Source of the DNA: Bacteroidales bacterium
GTDB taxonomy: Bacteria > Bacteroidota > Bacteroidia > Bacteroidales > UBA932
Assembly: GCA_017443025.1 (NCBI GenBank)
Contig: JAFSPG010000016.1
Span: 210,109-274,108, forward strand
Length of the DNA: 64,000 nucleotides
Direction: 5' to 3'
The notes under the pieces were generated by a model. The model ran no database searches, was not told where the DNA came from, and was given only the letters and a program-made list of their open reading frames with translations. The position numbers and the translations under genes were made by a program. Positions 43,740-51,926 of this stretch are shown one piece after another; positions within the stretch are counted from its first letter, which is position 1; each line of letters opens with the position of its first letter.

Positions 43740-45715
43740 GACGCATATCCATAATAATGTTCTTCTGCTCCTTTCTTGTCTCTTGCAATATGCACGACAA
43801 GGAATATGACATTTGTATCTACGGAGGCACGTCGGCAGGCGTCATTGCGGCCAGAACGGCGGCTCTTCAAGGTCACAGCGTTATAATTGTGGAGCCGCTT
43901 GACCACATCGGCGGAATGACAACAGGCGGTCTCGGTCAGACGGACATCGGCAACAAACAAGTGGTGGAAGGGCTCTCCCGCAAGTTCTATCGCGATCTTG
44001 GCACCTACTACGGTTCCCTCGAAAAATGGGTGTTCGAACCGAGTGTGGCGAAGTCTGTTTTCAACAGATATTTGGATGATGCCCGCATTTCTGTACTACG
44101 TAAGACAGGGCTCTTCTCCGTAGAGAAAGAAGGTACGGTTATACGGTCGTTGTATGTAAAGAAGTTGGACGAGAAATGGAACTTTACGGGTTCTGCTATT
44201 CGCATTAATGCAAAAATGTTTATCGACGCCAGTTATGAAGGGGACTTGATGGCCGCAGCGGGAGTGAGCTGTACGGTGGGGCGTGAGAGTGCTGCCAAGT
44301 ACGGGGAGTCGTGGAATGGGCGTCATCTTTCATTAAAACATCAATTCCCTGACGGGATAGACCCATACATTGTTCAGGGAGACCCATCCAGCGGTCTTCT
44401 GCCTGTCTTGAGTACCAATGCATCTTGGGCAGAAGGGGACGGTGATTCGCTGGTGCAGGCCTATAACTTCCGTATATGTCTTACCGACAGTCTTCAAAAC
44501 CTCATCCCTTTGGAGAGACCGGCCCGGTATGATTCTACATGCTATGAACTTATGTCACGGTTACTTGCGGTACAGGGCGACAGCTCCCGCTACTTCATCT
44601 GGGATCTTATGCCTAATCGTAAGACCGACATAAATAACTTCGGAGGTTTTTCCTCTGACCTGATTGGCGGAAGCAATGAGTGGCCGGAGGCTTGTTACAG
44701 GCGTCGCAAGGAGATTTGGCAGGAGCATTATGATTACACGCTTGGCCTTTTGTGGTTTATGAAAACAGATTCCCGGGTGCCGGAGAGCATACGTTCAGAA
44801 ATGTCCCGTTGGGGGCTCCCAAAGGATGAATATCCCTCAAGCGGCCACTGGACGCCGCAACTTTACGTACGTGAAGGCCGCCGCATGGTCTCAGATTATG
44901 TGATTACACAGTCCGACTGCGAGGGCCGTACTTTCGTTGAGGACGGGGTGGCTCTTGCCGCCTATACGATGGATTCACATAATTGCCGCAGGATTGTAGT
45001 TGACGGAATGGTGAAGAATGAAGGGAACGTAGAGACCAAAATTCCCGGACCTTACCCTATTCCATACCGGAGTATAATTCCAAAACGTAAAGAGTGCACT
45101 AATTTACTGGTTCCGGTATGTCTCAGCGCCAGCCATATTGCATTCGGGTCTGTAAGGATGGAACCGGTGTTTATGACTCTCGGCCAGATTGCCGCAATGG
45201 CGGCGGATATGGCAATATCGCAAAATTCTGACGTACAGGATGTCTCTGCCGCAGATATCAGGGCAGTAATGCGGAAGAATCCCTACCTTGATGGCTCGTC
45301 TCCTGATATTTTGCTTGATGATTTATCAGATGATGTCATGGCTCCGAATTGGGTCCAGGTTCGTAAAAACCGGGGCTACGGACCCACTTACCTGGAACTG
45401 CCCGTTTCCAGTATAGCGGCTCCGGCCATCTTCAAGGCCGAAATACCAGAGCCAGGACTATATGCCGTATATTCCTATACAAACTTGAAGGACAAACTTT
45501 CGTCCCTGGCCCATTACCGTATAGAAAATGCCGGGAGGGAATATCGTTCTACAGTTGATGCCAGTAATATACCCCTTGTGGGGCAGACTAAAGGAGACTG
45601 GGCACAGCTTGGAGAATATGATTTTGAGGCGGGCCAGGTGACGATAGAAGTAAATCGCGTTAAAAGAGACCTTCCTCTCCGCGCGGACGCCATACTGATA
45701 TTAAGGTGTAAATAG
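43736..45715 (+). CDS. FAD-dependent oxidoreductase lipoprotein
   Basis: 659 aa. Lipobox LVSC (Cys17). Dinucleotide-binding fold right after the anchor (YDICIYGGTSAGVIAARTAA, IIVEPLDHIGGMTTGGLGQTD), RINAKMFIDASYEGDLMAAAGV, later YPIPYRSIIPKRKECTNLLVPVCLSASHIAFGSVRMEPVFM. This matches the FAD-dependent oxidoreductase family common in Bacteroidetes and Planctomycetes glycan loci, with a C-terminal ~120-residue beta domain that may bind carbohydrate. It probably oxidises a sugar or is a redox step in the periplasm; the electron acceptor is unknown. It starts inside the stop of the broken GH35-like remnant, so it was the last gene of an older glycan operon now mostly deleted. Current promoter may be the duplicated corA promoter upstream (43215-43244). 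Confidence 0.85.
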   Translation: MRRISIIMFFCSFLVSCNMHDKEYDICIYGGTSAGVIAARTAALQGHSVIIVEPLDHIGGMTTGGLGQTDIGNKQVVEGLSRKFYRDLGTYYGSLEKWVFEPSVAKSVFNRYLDDARISVLRKTGLFSVEKEGTVIRSLYVKKLDEKWNFTGSAIRINAKMFIDASYEGDLMAAAGVSCTVGRESAAKYGESWNGRHLSLKHQFPDGIDPYIVQGDPSSGLLPVLSTNASWAEGDGDSLVQAYNFRICLTDSLQNLIPLERPARYDSTCYELMSRLLAVQGDSSRYFIWDLMPNRKTDINNFGGFSSDLIGGSNEWPEACYRRRKEIWQEHYDYTLGLLWFMKTDSRVPESIRSEMSRWGLPKDEYPSSGHWTPQLYVREGRRMVSDYVITQSDCEGRTFVEDGVALAAYTMDSHNCRRIVVDGMVKNEGNVETKIPGPYPIPYRSIIPKRKECTNLLVPVCLSASHIAFGSVRMEPVFMTLGQIAAMAADMAISQNSDVQDVSAADIRAVMRKNPYLDGSSPDILLDDLSDDVMAPNWVQVRKNRGYGPTYLELPVSSIAAPAIFKAEIPEPGLYAVYSYTNLKDKLSSLAHYRIENAGREYRSTVDASNIPLVGQTKGDWAQLGEYDFEAGQVTIEVNRVKRDLPLRADAILILRCK

Positions 45716-45850
45716 TAAACTCTTGTATTCAGTTGTCTTGGTGTACGGTACCATGAAAGGAACAACAGGAATAATTAAATATTCAAGAAAGCGAATAAAT
45801 ATTTGGATCTTTAACTGGAAGCGTAAACAGCAGGCAATTTAATAAGAAGG

Positions 45851-45881
45851 GTTGTAAATTAAACTTAAATTACTATCTTTG
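45851..45881 (+). promoter_or_regulatory. corA promoter
   Basis: GTTG (45851-45854), 19-nt spacer, TATCTTTG (45874-45881): full match to the Bacteroidetes -7 and a near match to the -33. The transcript would begin near 45888 with a leader of about 95 nt. Between 45716 and 45850 nothing else was seen. Confidence 0.75.
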
Positions 45882-45965
45882 CCCGCCAACTATGCAGCAA
45901 GGGTTGGCTCTGTGAACCATTATCTGCCTGAAAGGCAGTCATTTAAAGCCGGGTGGAGCACCCGG
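45874..45965 (+). ncRNA. Structured corA leader (copy 2 of 2) with two hairpins
   Basis: The leader has CTGCC (45924-45928) / GGCAG (45934-45938) with loop TGAAA, and CCGGGTG (45949-45955) / CACCCGG (45959-45965) with loop GAG, just before the ribosome-binding region. 45874-45958 is repeated at 43237-43322. It may be a cis-regulator of the Mg2+/Co2+ channel, but I cannot match it to a named riboswitch. Confidence 0.5.
45892..45915 (+). CDS. Possible seven-codon leader peptide upstream of corA
   Basis: ATG-CAG-CAA-GGG-TTG-GCT-CTG-TGA, a short reading frame (MQQGLAL) at the start of the inferred transcript, ahead of the two hairpins. Enterobacterial corA and mgtA use leader peptides of this kind; here there is no direct evidence of translation. 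Confidence 0.3.
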   Translation: MQQGLAL

Positions 45966-45981
45966 GATGGGAGGAAGAGAT

Positions 45982-46929
45982 ATGATTTCTATCTTCTACA
46001 GGGCTGGCGGACGCATTTTGCTGTCGCAGTCTGAAACAGATTTTGAAAAGCTCAACCGCAATGATGTGGTTTGGATTGACCTTTTTGCCCCCGAGGGTAA
46101 CGAGAAACGCCTTACGGAGCAGTTTCTCGGGGTAGAAATCCAGAGTCGTGCCACGGCGGAAGAAATCGAGAGTTCATCCCGTTTCAAGGAGACCGACAAC
46201 GCCATCTTTGCAAATACGAACTTCCTTATGCCTGGTCCGGACGAATACCGGATGGAGGCAGTGTCCTTCATATTGGTCGACAGTACCCTTGCTACCCTCA
46301 GGGATGTGCCTCTGAGGAGCTTTACCGAGCTGCAGCGCAGGATGATGGCCATGCCTCATCTTTATCCCGGCGGATACGGTGTTTTTGCCAGCATCCTCGA
46401 CCAGCGCGTCGACCTTGATGCCGATATGATAGAGCTGATGTCGAAGGAGATTGCCCAGTACTCCAAGCGCATTAACCAGCAGGAAGATATCAATGAAGAT
46501 TTCCTCCTCGATATCAATCAGTTGCAGGAGAATACCATGATAGTCCGCGAGAACATAGTGGATAAGCAGAGGCTCATTACCAACCTTACTAAGAGCGACA
46601 AATATCCCTCTGAGCTGGAAGGCCGTTTCAACGTGCTCCAGCAGGATATTTCCTCGCTTATCAATCACTCCAACTTCTGCTTCGAAAGGCTTGAGTACCT
46701 GCAGGATACGGTTGTCGGTCTGATCAACCTCGACCAGAACCGAATCATGAAGATTTTTACCCTTATTTCCCTGCTTCTGATGCCTCCTACCCTGGTCGCC
46801 AGTTTCTACGGAATGAACGTCGGTCTTCCCGGTGCCGAATTTAAGTGGGCCTGGGCCGTGATACTCGGCTTCATGGTCGTGTTGATAGTCGGGGTAATCA
46901 TCGTCTTCAAGAAGCGCAAACTCCTTTAA
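45982..46929 (+). CDS. corA: CorA-family magnesium/cobalt transporter
   Basis: 315 aa from ATG 45982, which has a GGGAGGAAGAG purine run just upstream, rare in this genome; the ATG at 45967 would place the start inside that run. A large N-terminal cytoplasmic domain (~1-250) with long coiled helices (ISSLINHSNFCFERLEYLQDTVVGL) is followed by two C-terminal membrane helices (~255-275, ~290-310) joined by the YGMN loop signature (SFYGMNVGLPG), and ends in basic KKRKLL. CorA forms pentamers that conduct Mg2+ (also Co2+, Ni2+). Transcribed alone with its own promoter and structured leader. An internal piece of this gene and its leader recur 2.6 kb upstream. Confidence 0.95.
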   Translation: MISIFYRAGGRILLSQSETDFEKLNRNDVVWIDLFAPEGNEKRLTEQFLGVEIQSRATAEEIESSSRFKETDNAIFANTNFLMPGPDEYRMEAVSFILVDSTLATLRDVPLRSFTELQRRMMAMPHLYPGGYGVFASILDQRVDLDADMIELMSKEIAQYSKRINQQEDINEDFLLDINQLQENTMIVRENIVDKQRLITNLTKSDKYPSELEGRFNVLQQDISSLINHSNFCFERLEYLQDTVVGLINLDQNRIMKIFTLISLLLMPPTLVASFYGMNVGLPGAEFKWAWAVILGFMVVLIVGVIIVFKKRKLL

Positions 46930-46947
46930 TTAAATATCCTCTTTTTC

Positions 46948-46978
46948 TTTGATAATCTTGGAATTATCACTATATTTG
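46948..46978 (+). promoter_or_regulatory. rpsA promoter
   Basis: TTTG (46948-46951), 19-nt spacer, TATATTTG (46971-46978). A perfect match to the Bacteroidetes -33/-7 consensus, giving an ~70-nt leader. Confidence 0.85.
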
Positions 46979-47006
46979 CCCGCTTTTTGGCCCTCCTTAA
47001 AGCGGG
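46979..47006 (+). promoter_or_regulatory. Hairpin at the 5' end of the rpsA leader
   Basis: 8-bp perfect stem CCCGCTTT (46979-46986) / AAAGCGGG (46999-47006) with 12-nt loop, at or just upstream of the expected transcript start. It has no U-run after it, so it is not a terminator. It could stabilise the mRNA or be a target for S1 autoregulation (known in Proteobacteria). Confidence 0.5.
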
Positions 47007-47056
47007 TAAAGCACATTACATAATGTTAAACAACTAGTTTTTAATCACTTACAACT

Positions 47057-48859
47057 ATGTCAGAAGAAATCAAAAACGAAGAAACCAAGAAAGCGCAGCT
47101 CAACGCTTCCGTAGCTCCCGATCAGTTCAACTGGGACGAATTCGAAAGCAGCGCTGACCTCTATGGCGGCGAGAACAAAGCCGAAATCGAGGCCGCTTAC
47201 AACCAGACCCTCTCCAAGGTCGTCGAGAATGACGTCGTCGAGGGTACCGTCACCGCCATCTCCAAGAGAGAGGTCATCGTCAACATCGGTTACAAGAGCG
47301 AAGGCGTCATCGCCGCTCCCGAGTTCCGTTACAACCCCGACCTCAAGGTAGGCGACAAAGTAGAAGTTTACGTTGAGTCCGCAGAGGACCGCAAGGGCCA
47401 GCTCATCCTTTCCCACAAGAAGGCCCGTCAGCTCCGTTCTTGGGATATGGTCAATGCCGCATTTGAGAGCGGCGAGATCGTCAAGGGTTATGTCAAGACC
47501 CGCACCAAGGGTGGTATGATCGTCGACGTATTCGGTATCGAGGCCTTCCTCCCCGGTTCCCAGATCGACATCAAGCCTATCCGTGACTACGATGCATTCG
47601 TCGACCAGACCATGGACTTCAAGATTGTCAAGATCAATCAGGAGTTCCGCAACGTCGTCGTTTCCCATAAGGCTCTCCTCGAGGCTGAACTCGAGAAGCA
47701 GAAGAGCGAAATCATCAGCAAGCTTGAAAAGGGCCAGGTTCTCGAAGGTACCGTCAAGAATATCACCAACTACGGCGTATTCGTCGACCTCGGCGGCGTG
47801 GACGGTCTCATCCACATCACCGACCTCTCCTGGGGCCGTATCGGCAATCCCGAAGAGATTGTTACTCTCGATGAGAAGATCAAGGTCGTCGTCCTCGACT
47901 TCAACGAGCAGCAGAAGAGAATCGCCCTCGGTCTCAAGCAGCTTTCCGCACATCCTTGGGAGGCTCTTGATCCCGACCTCAAGGTTGGCGACAAAGTCAA
48001 GGGTAAAGTCGTTCTCATCGCCGACTACGGTGCATTCGTAGAGATTATGCCCGGCGTTGAGGGTCTTATCCACGTTTCCGAGATGAGCTGGAGCCCCCGT
48101 CTCCGCATCGCCCAGGACTTCCTCAAGATCGGCGACGAAGTTGAGGCACAGGTTCTTTCCCTCGACCGCGAGGCCCGCAAGATGTCCCTCGGTCTGAAGC
48201 AGCTCGTTCCCAACCCTTGGGAGAACATCCGCGAGCGCTATCCCGTCGGCAGCCAGCAGACCGCTACCGTCCGTAACATCACCACCTTCGGCGTATTCGC
48301 TGAACTCGAAGACGGAATCGAAGGTCTTGTACATATCAGCGACCTTTCCTGGGACAAGATCAAACATCCCAGCGAGATGGTTCAGCCCGGCGACAAGATG
48401 GACGTTGTCATCCTCGACTTCGATGAGGCCAACCACAAGCTAAGCCTCGGTCACAAGCAGCTTCTCCCTAACCCTTGGGATCAGCTCGAGGCCAAATATC
48501 CTGCCGGCAGCGTTGTTGAAGGTACCGTTACCGCTGTTAGCGACAAGGGCGCTACAATCACCCTCGAAGACGGCACCGAGTGCTTCTGCTTCGCCCGCGA
48601 CCTCGTAATGGAAGACGGCAAGACCGCCGTTGTAGGCAACAAGCTTCCTTTCAAGGTTGTTGAGCTCCGTCGCGGCACCCGCAGGATTCTCGTCAGCCAT
48701 ACCCGCACTTACGCCGAGGTTAAAGCCGAAAAGGCCGCTACCGAAGCCGAGACCGCAAAGAAGGCTGTCAAGAAGATCAATAGCAACGTTGAAAAAACCA
48801 CTCTCGGCGATATCTCCGAGCTCGCAGCTCTGAAGGATAAACTCGAGAAAGGTGAGTAA
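47057..48859 (+). CDS. rpsA: 30S ribosomal protein S1
   Basis: 600 aa. Six S1 (OB-fold) repeats in order: VVEGTVTAISKREVIVNIG, IVKGYVKTRTKGGMIVDVFG, VLEGTVKNITNYGVFVDLGG, KVKGKVVLIADYGAFVEI, QTATVRNITTFGVFAELEDG, VVEGTVTAVSDKGATITLEDG, with HITDLSW/HVSEMSW/HISDLSW signatures in repeats 3-5. S1 binds mRNA and brings it to the 30S subunit. In Bacteroidetes, translation starts mostly without Shine-Dalgarno, so S1 is thought to matter more. Codon use is strongly biased (CTC, AAG, GGT, CGT), as in highly expressed genes. An acidic/Lys-rich tail follows repeat 6. The rnz start overlaps its last 8 bases. Confidence 0.97.
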   Translation: MSEEIKNEETKKAQLNASVAPDQFNWDEFESSADLYGGENKAEIEAAYNQTLSKVVENDVVEGTVTAISKREVIVNIGYKSEGVIAAPEFRYNPDLKVGDKVEVYVESAEDRKGQLILSHKKARQLRSWDMVNAAFESGEIVKGYVKTRTKGGMIVDVFGIEAFLPGSQIDIKPIRDYDAFVDQTMDFKIVKINQEFRNVVVSHKALLEAELEKQKSEIISKLEKGQVLEGTVKNITNYGVFVDLGGVDGLIHITDLSWGRIGNPEEIVTLDEKIKVVVLDFNEQQKRIALGLKQLSAHPWEALDPDLKVGDKVKGKVVLIADYGAFVEIMPGVEGLIHVSEMSWSPRLRIAQDFLKIGDEVEAQVLSLDREARKMSLGLKQLVPNPWENIRERYPVGSQQTATVRNITTFGVFAELEDGIEGLVHISDLSWDKIKHPSEMVQPGDKMDVVILDFDEANHKLSLGHKQLLPNPWDQLEAKYPAGSVVEGTVTAVSDKGATITLEDGTECFCFARDLVMEDGKTAVVGNKLPFKVVELRRGTRRILVSHTRTYAEVKAEKAATEAETAKKAVKKINSNVEKTTLGDISELAALKDKLEKGE

Positions 48860-49772
48860 CGAAGACTTTTTTGTACGGATGATGGGCACGGCTTCTGCCA
48901 TGCCCGTCGCCGGTAAATTTCAAAGCGCTCAGGTACTTTGCGTACATGGGCGCTATTTTATGATTGACTGCGGCGAGGGAGTGCAGCTGCAGATGGCTGC
49001 CCATAGGGTCCCGATGATGAAGCTCGATTCCATCTTCATCTCCCATATTCACGGCGACCACGTCTTCGGGCTCTTCGGCCTGCTTTCCACCCTTGGAATG
49101 AAGGGGCGTACCGCGGCAATCAATATTTACGGGCCGGCGAACCTTGGCCCCGTCATCAAATTCTTCCTCTCCTATTACGGGGAGGGGATTGCTTACGAAA
49201 TAAGGTTCAATCCTCTCAAGGGTTCCGCTCCTGAGATGATTTACGAGACTAAATCCGTGGAGGTTGTTGCCATACCGCTCAATCACGGCATCGAGACCTA
49301 CGGCTTTATCTTCCGTGAAAAGATGCCCATGCTAAATGTCCATAAGTGGGCAGTCGAGGCCTTCTCGCTGGGCATCGCCGAAATCGCCGCCCTGAAAATG
49401 GGAGAGGATGTCACCCGCCCCGACGGCACCGTCCTGACGGCTGAAAGATGTACATACCGGCCCTTCGAGCCCCGCAGCTACGCTTATGTGAGCGATACCG
49501 CTCCGTGTGCGGAACATGCCGGCTGGCTCAAGGGAGTCACCGTCATTTACCACGAGGCTACCTACCTTGCCGAGCTGGCCGACCAGGCCGAGCAGAGGCA
49601 TCATTCCACCACGCTCCAGGCGGCATCCCTTGCCATGGAAGCAGGAGCAAAGAAACTTATCATCGGGCACTATTCATCGCGCGAGAACGACATCTCCCTC
49701 TACGAGAAGGAGTGCCGCAGCATCTTCCCCGAGACCTACGCCGCCTCCGAAGGCGACCGTTTCGACATATAA
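48852..49772 (+). CDS. rnz: Ribonuclease Z
   Basis: 306 aa. Removes 3' trailers of tRNA precursors; cytoplasmic Zn2+ metallo-beta-lactamase-fold enzyme. Metal motif S-H65-I-H67-G-D69-H70-V, plus GTASAMP at the N-terminus, IDCGEG, YVSDT, YHEATY and the downstream H-S-T metal/catalytic region (RHHSTTLQA), IIGHYSSR. The GTG at 48852 is chosen because sequence from NEDFFVRMMGTASA is conserved in the family and lies upstream of the next ATG. It overlaps the rpsA stop (last 8 bases), so it is expressed with rpsA. Confidence 0.95.
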   Translation: MSNEDFFVRMMGTASAMPVAGKFQSAQVLCVHGRYFMIDCGEGVQLQMAAHRVPMMKLDSIFISHIHGDHVFGLFGLLSTLGMKGRTAAINIYGPANLGPVIKFFLSYYGEGIAYEIRFNPLKGSAPEMIYETKSVEVVAIPLNHGIETYGFIFREKMPMLNVHKWAVEAFSLGIAEIAALKMGEDVTRPDGTVLTAERCTYRPFEPRSYAYVSDTAPCAEHAGWLKGVTVIYHEATYLAELADQAEQRHHSTTLQAASLAMEAGAKKLIIGHYSSRENDISLYEKECRSIFPETYAASEGDRFDI

Positions 49773-49793
49773 TTACTCTAATCTTTCCTTGCA

Positions 49794-51926
49794 GTGAAAT
49801 TCAATCTTCAAGCACCGTTTGAGCCTTCGGGCGACCAGCCTTCCGCGATTAAAGGCATAGCCAATGCGTTGCGGCAGGGCGTGGATGCGGTTACGCTGCT
49901 TGGAGTGACGGGTTCGGGAAAGACCTTCACCATGGCCAACGTGATTCAGAAACTGCAGAGGCCTGCGCTTATTCTGAGCCACAACAAGACCCTGGCTGCC
50001 CAGCTTTACGGGGAATTCAAGAATTTCTTCCCCGAGAATGCCGTGGAGTACTTCGTATCGTACTACGATTACTATCAGCCCGAGGCATATATCCCTTCTA
50101 CTGATACCTATATAGAAAAGGACCTGAGCATCAACGAGCAGATAGACAAGCTCCGCCTGAGTGCCGCCTCCGCCCTTATGTCCGGGCGCAGGGACGTGAT
50201 TGTGGTTTCAAGCGTTTCCTGCCTTTACGGCATTGGCAATCCTGAAGATTTCCATACCCAGACCGTAGTGGTACGCAAGGGTGAAAAGCGCAGCATGACG
50301 GCCCTTCTCTACCTTTTGGTCGAGGGCCTCTACAGCCGCACCGAGACGGATTTCAAGCGCGGGACCTTCCGCGTGCGCGGCGATACTGTGGATGTTTTCC
50401 TCGGCGGAGCCGATGAAGCCGTGAGAATAGAATTCTTCGGCGACGAAGTTGAGGATATATCGCTGGTTGACCCCGTCACCGGTGCCGTATATGAGCACGT
50501 ATCCGAGGTTCCGATTTACCCGGCCAAGAACTTTGTAACCACAAAGGAGCAAAGCAACAGGGCCGTGAGCATGATTCAGGACGACCTCGTGCGCCAGATT
50601 GAATATTTCGAGAGTGTGGGCAAGTTCCTTGAGGCCAAGAGGTTGAAGCAGAGGGTGGAATACGACCTGGAGATGATAAAGGAGATGGGATACTGTTCTG
50701 GAATTGAGAACTATTCCCGCTATCTTGACGGCCGCCAGCCCGGGCAGCGGCCTTTCTGCCTGCTGGATTATTTCCCCGACGACTTCATTACCTTCATCGA
50801 CGAAAGCCACGTCACCATCCCCCAGATTCGCGCAATGTACGGCGGCGACCACTCCCGCAAGAGCGTCCTGATTGACTATGGCTTCCGCCTTCCGGCCGCC
50901 GCCGACAACCGTCCGCTGACCTTCGACGAGTTCGAGCATATCAGCGGGCAGACGGTTTACGTCAGCGCCACTCCGGCGGATTATGAACTCGAAAAGTCCG
51001 AAGGACTCGTAGTGGAACAGGTCGTGCGGCCTACAGGCCTGCTTGATCCTCCCATCGAGGTCCGTCCAATCAAGAATCAGGTCGATGACCTTCTTGAGGA
51101 AATACGACGCCGTGCAGAGGTGGATGAAAGGGTACTGGTTACGACTCTGACCAAGCGAATGGCCGAGGAACTCAACGCATACTTCGAGAAAGTCGGGGTG
51201 CGCTGCCGCTATATCCACTCTGATGTCGATACTGCTGAAAGGGTAGAAATAATCGAGGATTTCAAGAACGGGCTCTTCGACGTACTCGTGGGCGTAAACC
51301 TTCTCCGCGAGGGCCTCGATATTCCTTCTGTATCGCTTGTGGCTATCCTGGATGCCGACAAGGAAGGCTTCCTTCGCTCCGGCCGGGCGCTGACGCAGAC
51401 CGCCGGCCGGGCGGCGCGAAACGTGCACGGTCTGGTAATCATGTATGCCGATTCCATAACGGAATCCATGCAGGAGACTATATACGAAACTTCCCGTCGG
51501 CGCACAAAGCAAATGGAGTACAACAAACTCCACAATATTACGCCCAAGCAGGTGGAGACAAGGCACAATATCCTTATCGGCGAGCTTGGCTCCGGCCGCG
51601 TAAGCGCAGCTAACTCGTATGACGATCCGACATATATCCCCAGCCCTACGGAGCTCGGCAAGGGCCGGATAACCGTCGGGCTCGGGCACGATTCCAAGCG
51701 CGATGGAAATTCAGCTTACGAGGGAGGCTTCCTGAAGGCCGACCTCGCGGCAGTGCTCCAGGACCCTGTCGTACGATCCATGACAAGACCGCAGGTCGAG
51801 AAGGCCGCCGAGGAAGCCAAGCGCAAGATGCAGAAGGCCGCCGCGGAACTCGACTTCCAGGCCGCGGCCGGTTACCGCGACGAAATGTGGGCATTTCAGG
51901 AATATCTTAAAGTCTGGAAACCTTAA
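49794..51926 (+). CDS. uvrB: UvrABC system protein B
   Basis: 710 aa, slightly longer than the usual ~670. GTG start 21 nt after rnz ([19 protein letters not shown] is the standard start). Nucleotide-excision-repair helicase that loads at damage with UvrA and recruits UvrC. Walker A GVTGSGKT (about 37-44), beta-hairpin [24 protein letters not shown] box ([11 protein letters not shown]), helicase motifs [13 protein letters not shown] and [30 protein letters not shown], arginine motif [10 protein letters not shown] and a C-terminal UVR domain ([23 protein letters not shown]). Complete and expected active. It overlaps tail-to-tail with the relA-type gene by 20 nt. Confidence 0.98.
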   Translation: MKFNLQAPFEPSGDQPSAIKGIANALRQGVDAVTLLGVTGSGKTFTMANVIQKLQRPALILSHNKTLAAQLYGEFKNFFPENAVEYFVSYYDYYQPEAYIPSTDTYIEKDLSINEQIDKLRLSAASALMSGRRDVIVVSSVSCLYGIGNPEDFHTQTVVVRKGEKRSMTALLYLLVEGLYSRTETDFKRGTFRVRGDTVDVFLGGADEAVRIEFFGDEVEDISLVDPVTGAVYEHVSEVPIYPAKNFVTTKEQSNRAVSMIQDDLVRQIEYFESVGKFLEAKRLKQRVEYDLEMIKEMGYCSGIENYSRYLDGRQPGQRPFCLLDYFPDDFITFIDESHVTIPQIRAMYGGDHSRKSVLIDYGFRLPAAADNRPLTFDEFEHISGQTVYVSATPADYELEKSEGLVVEQVVRPTGLLDPPIEVRPIKNQVDDLLEEIRRRAEVDERVLVTTLTKRMAEELNAYFEKVGVRCRYIHSDVDTAERVEIIEDFKNGLFDVLVGVNLLREGLDIPSVSLVAILDADKEGFLRSGRALTQTAGRAARNVHGLVIMYADSITESMQETIYETSRRRTKQMEYNKLHNITPKQVETRHNILIGELGSGRVSAANSYDDPTYIPSPTELGKGRITVGLGHDSKRDGNSAYEGGFLKADLAAVLQDPVVRSMTRPQVEKAAEEAKRKMQKAAAELDFQAAAGYRDEMWAFQEYLKVWKP

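Noticed and set aside
45959-45965. GC-rich hairpin before corA as a terminator
   Set aside because: No U-run follows and it lies within the corA leader just before the start codon.
47060-48436. 458-codon minus-strand frame opposite rpsA
   Set aside because: A shadow of the strongly biased rpsA codons; it is low-complexity (Asp, Val, Leu rich) and resembles no family.
50208-51689. 493-codon minus-strand frame opposite uvrB
   Set aside because: Shadow frame of uvrB with no start context or recognisable motif.
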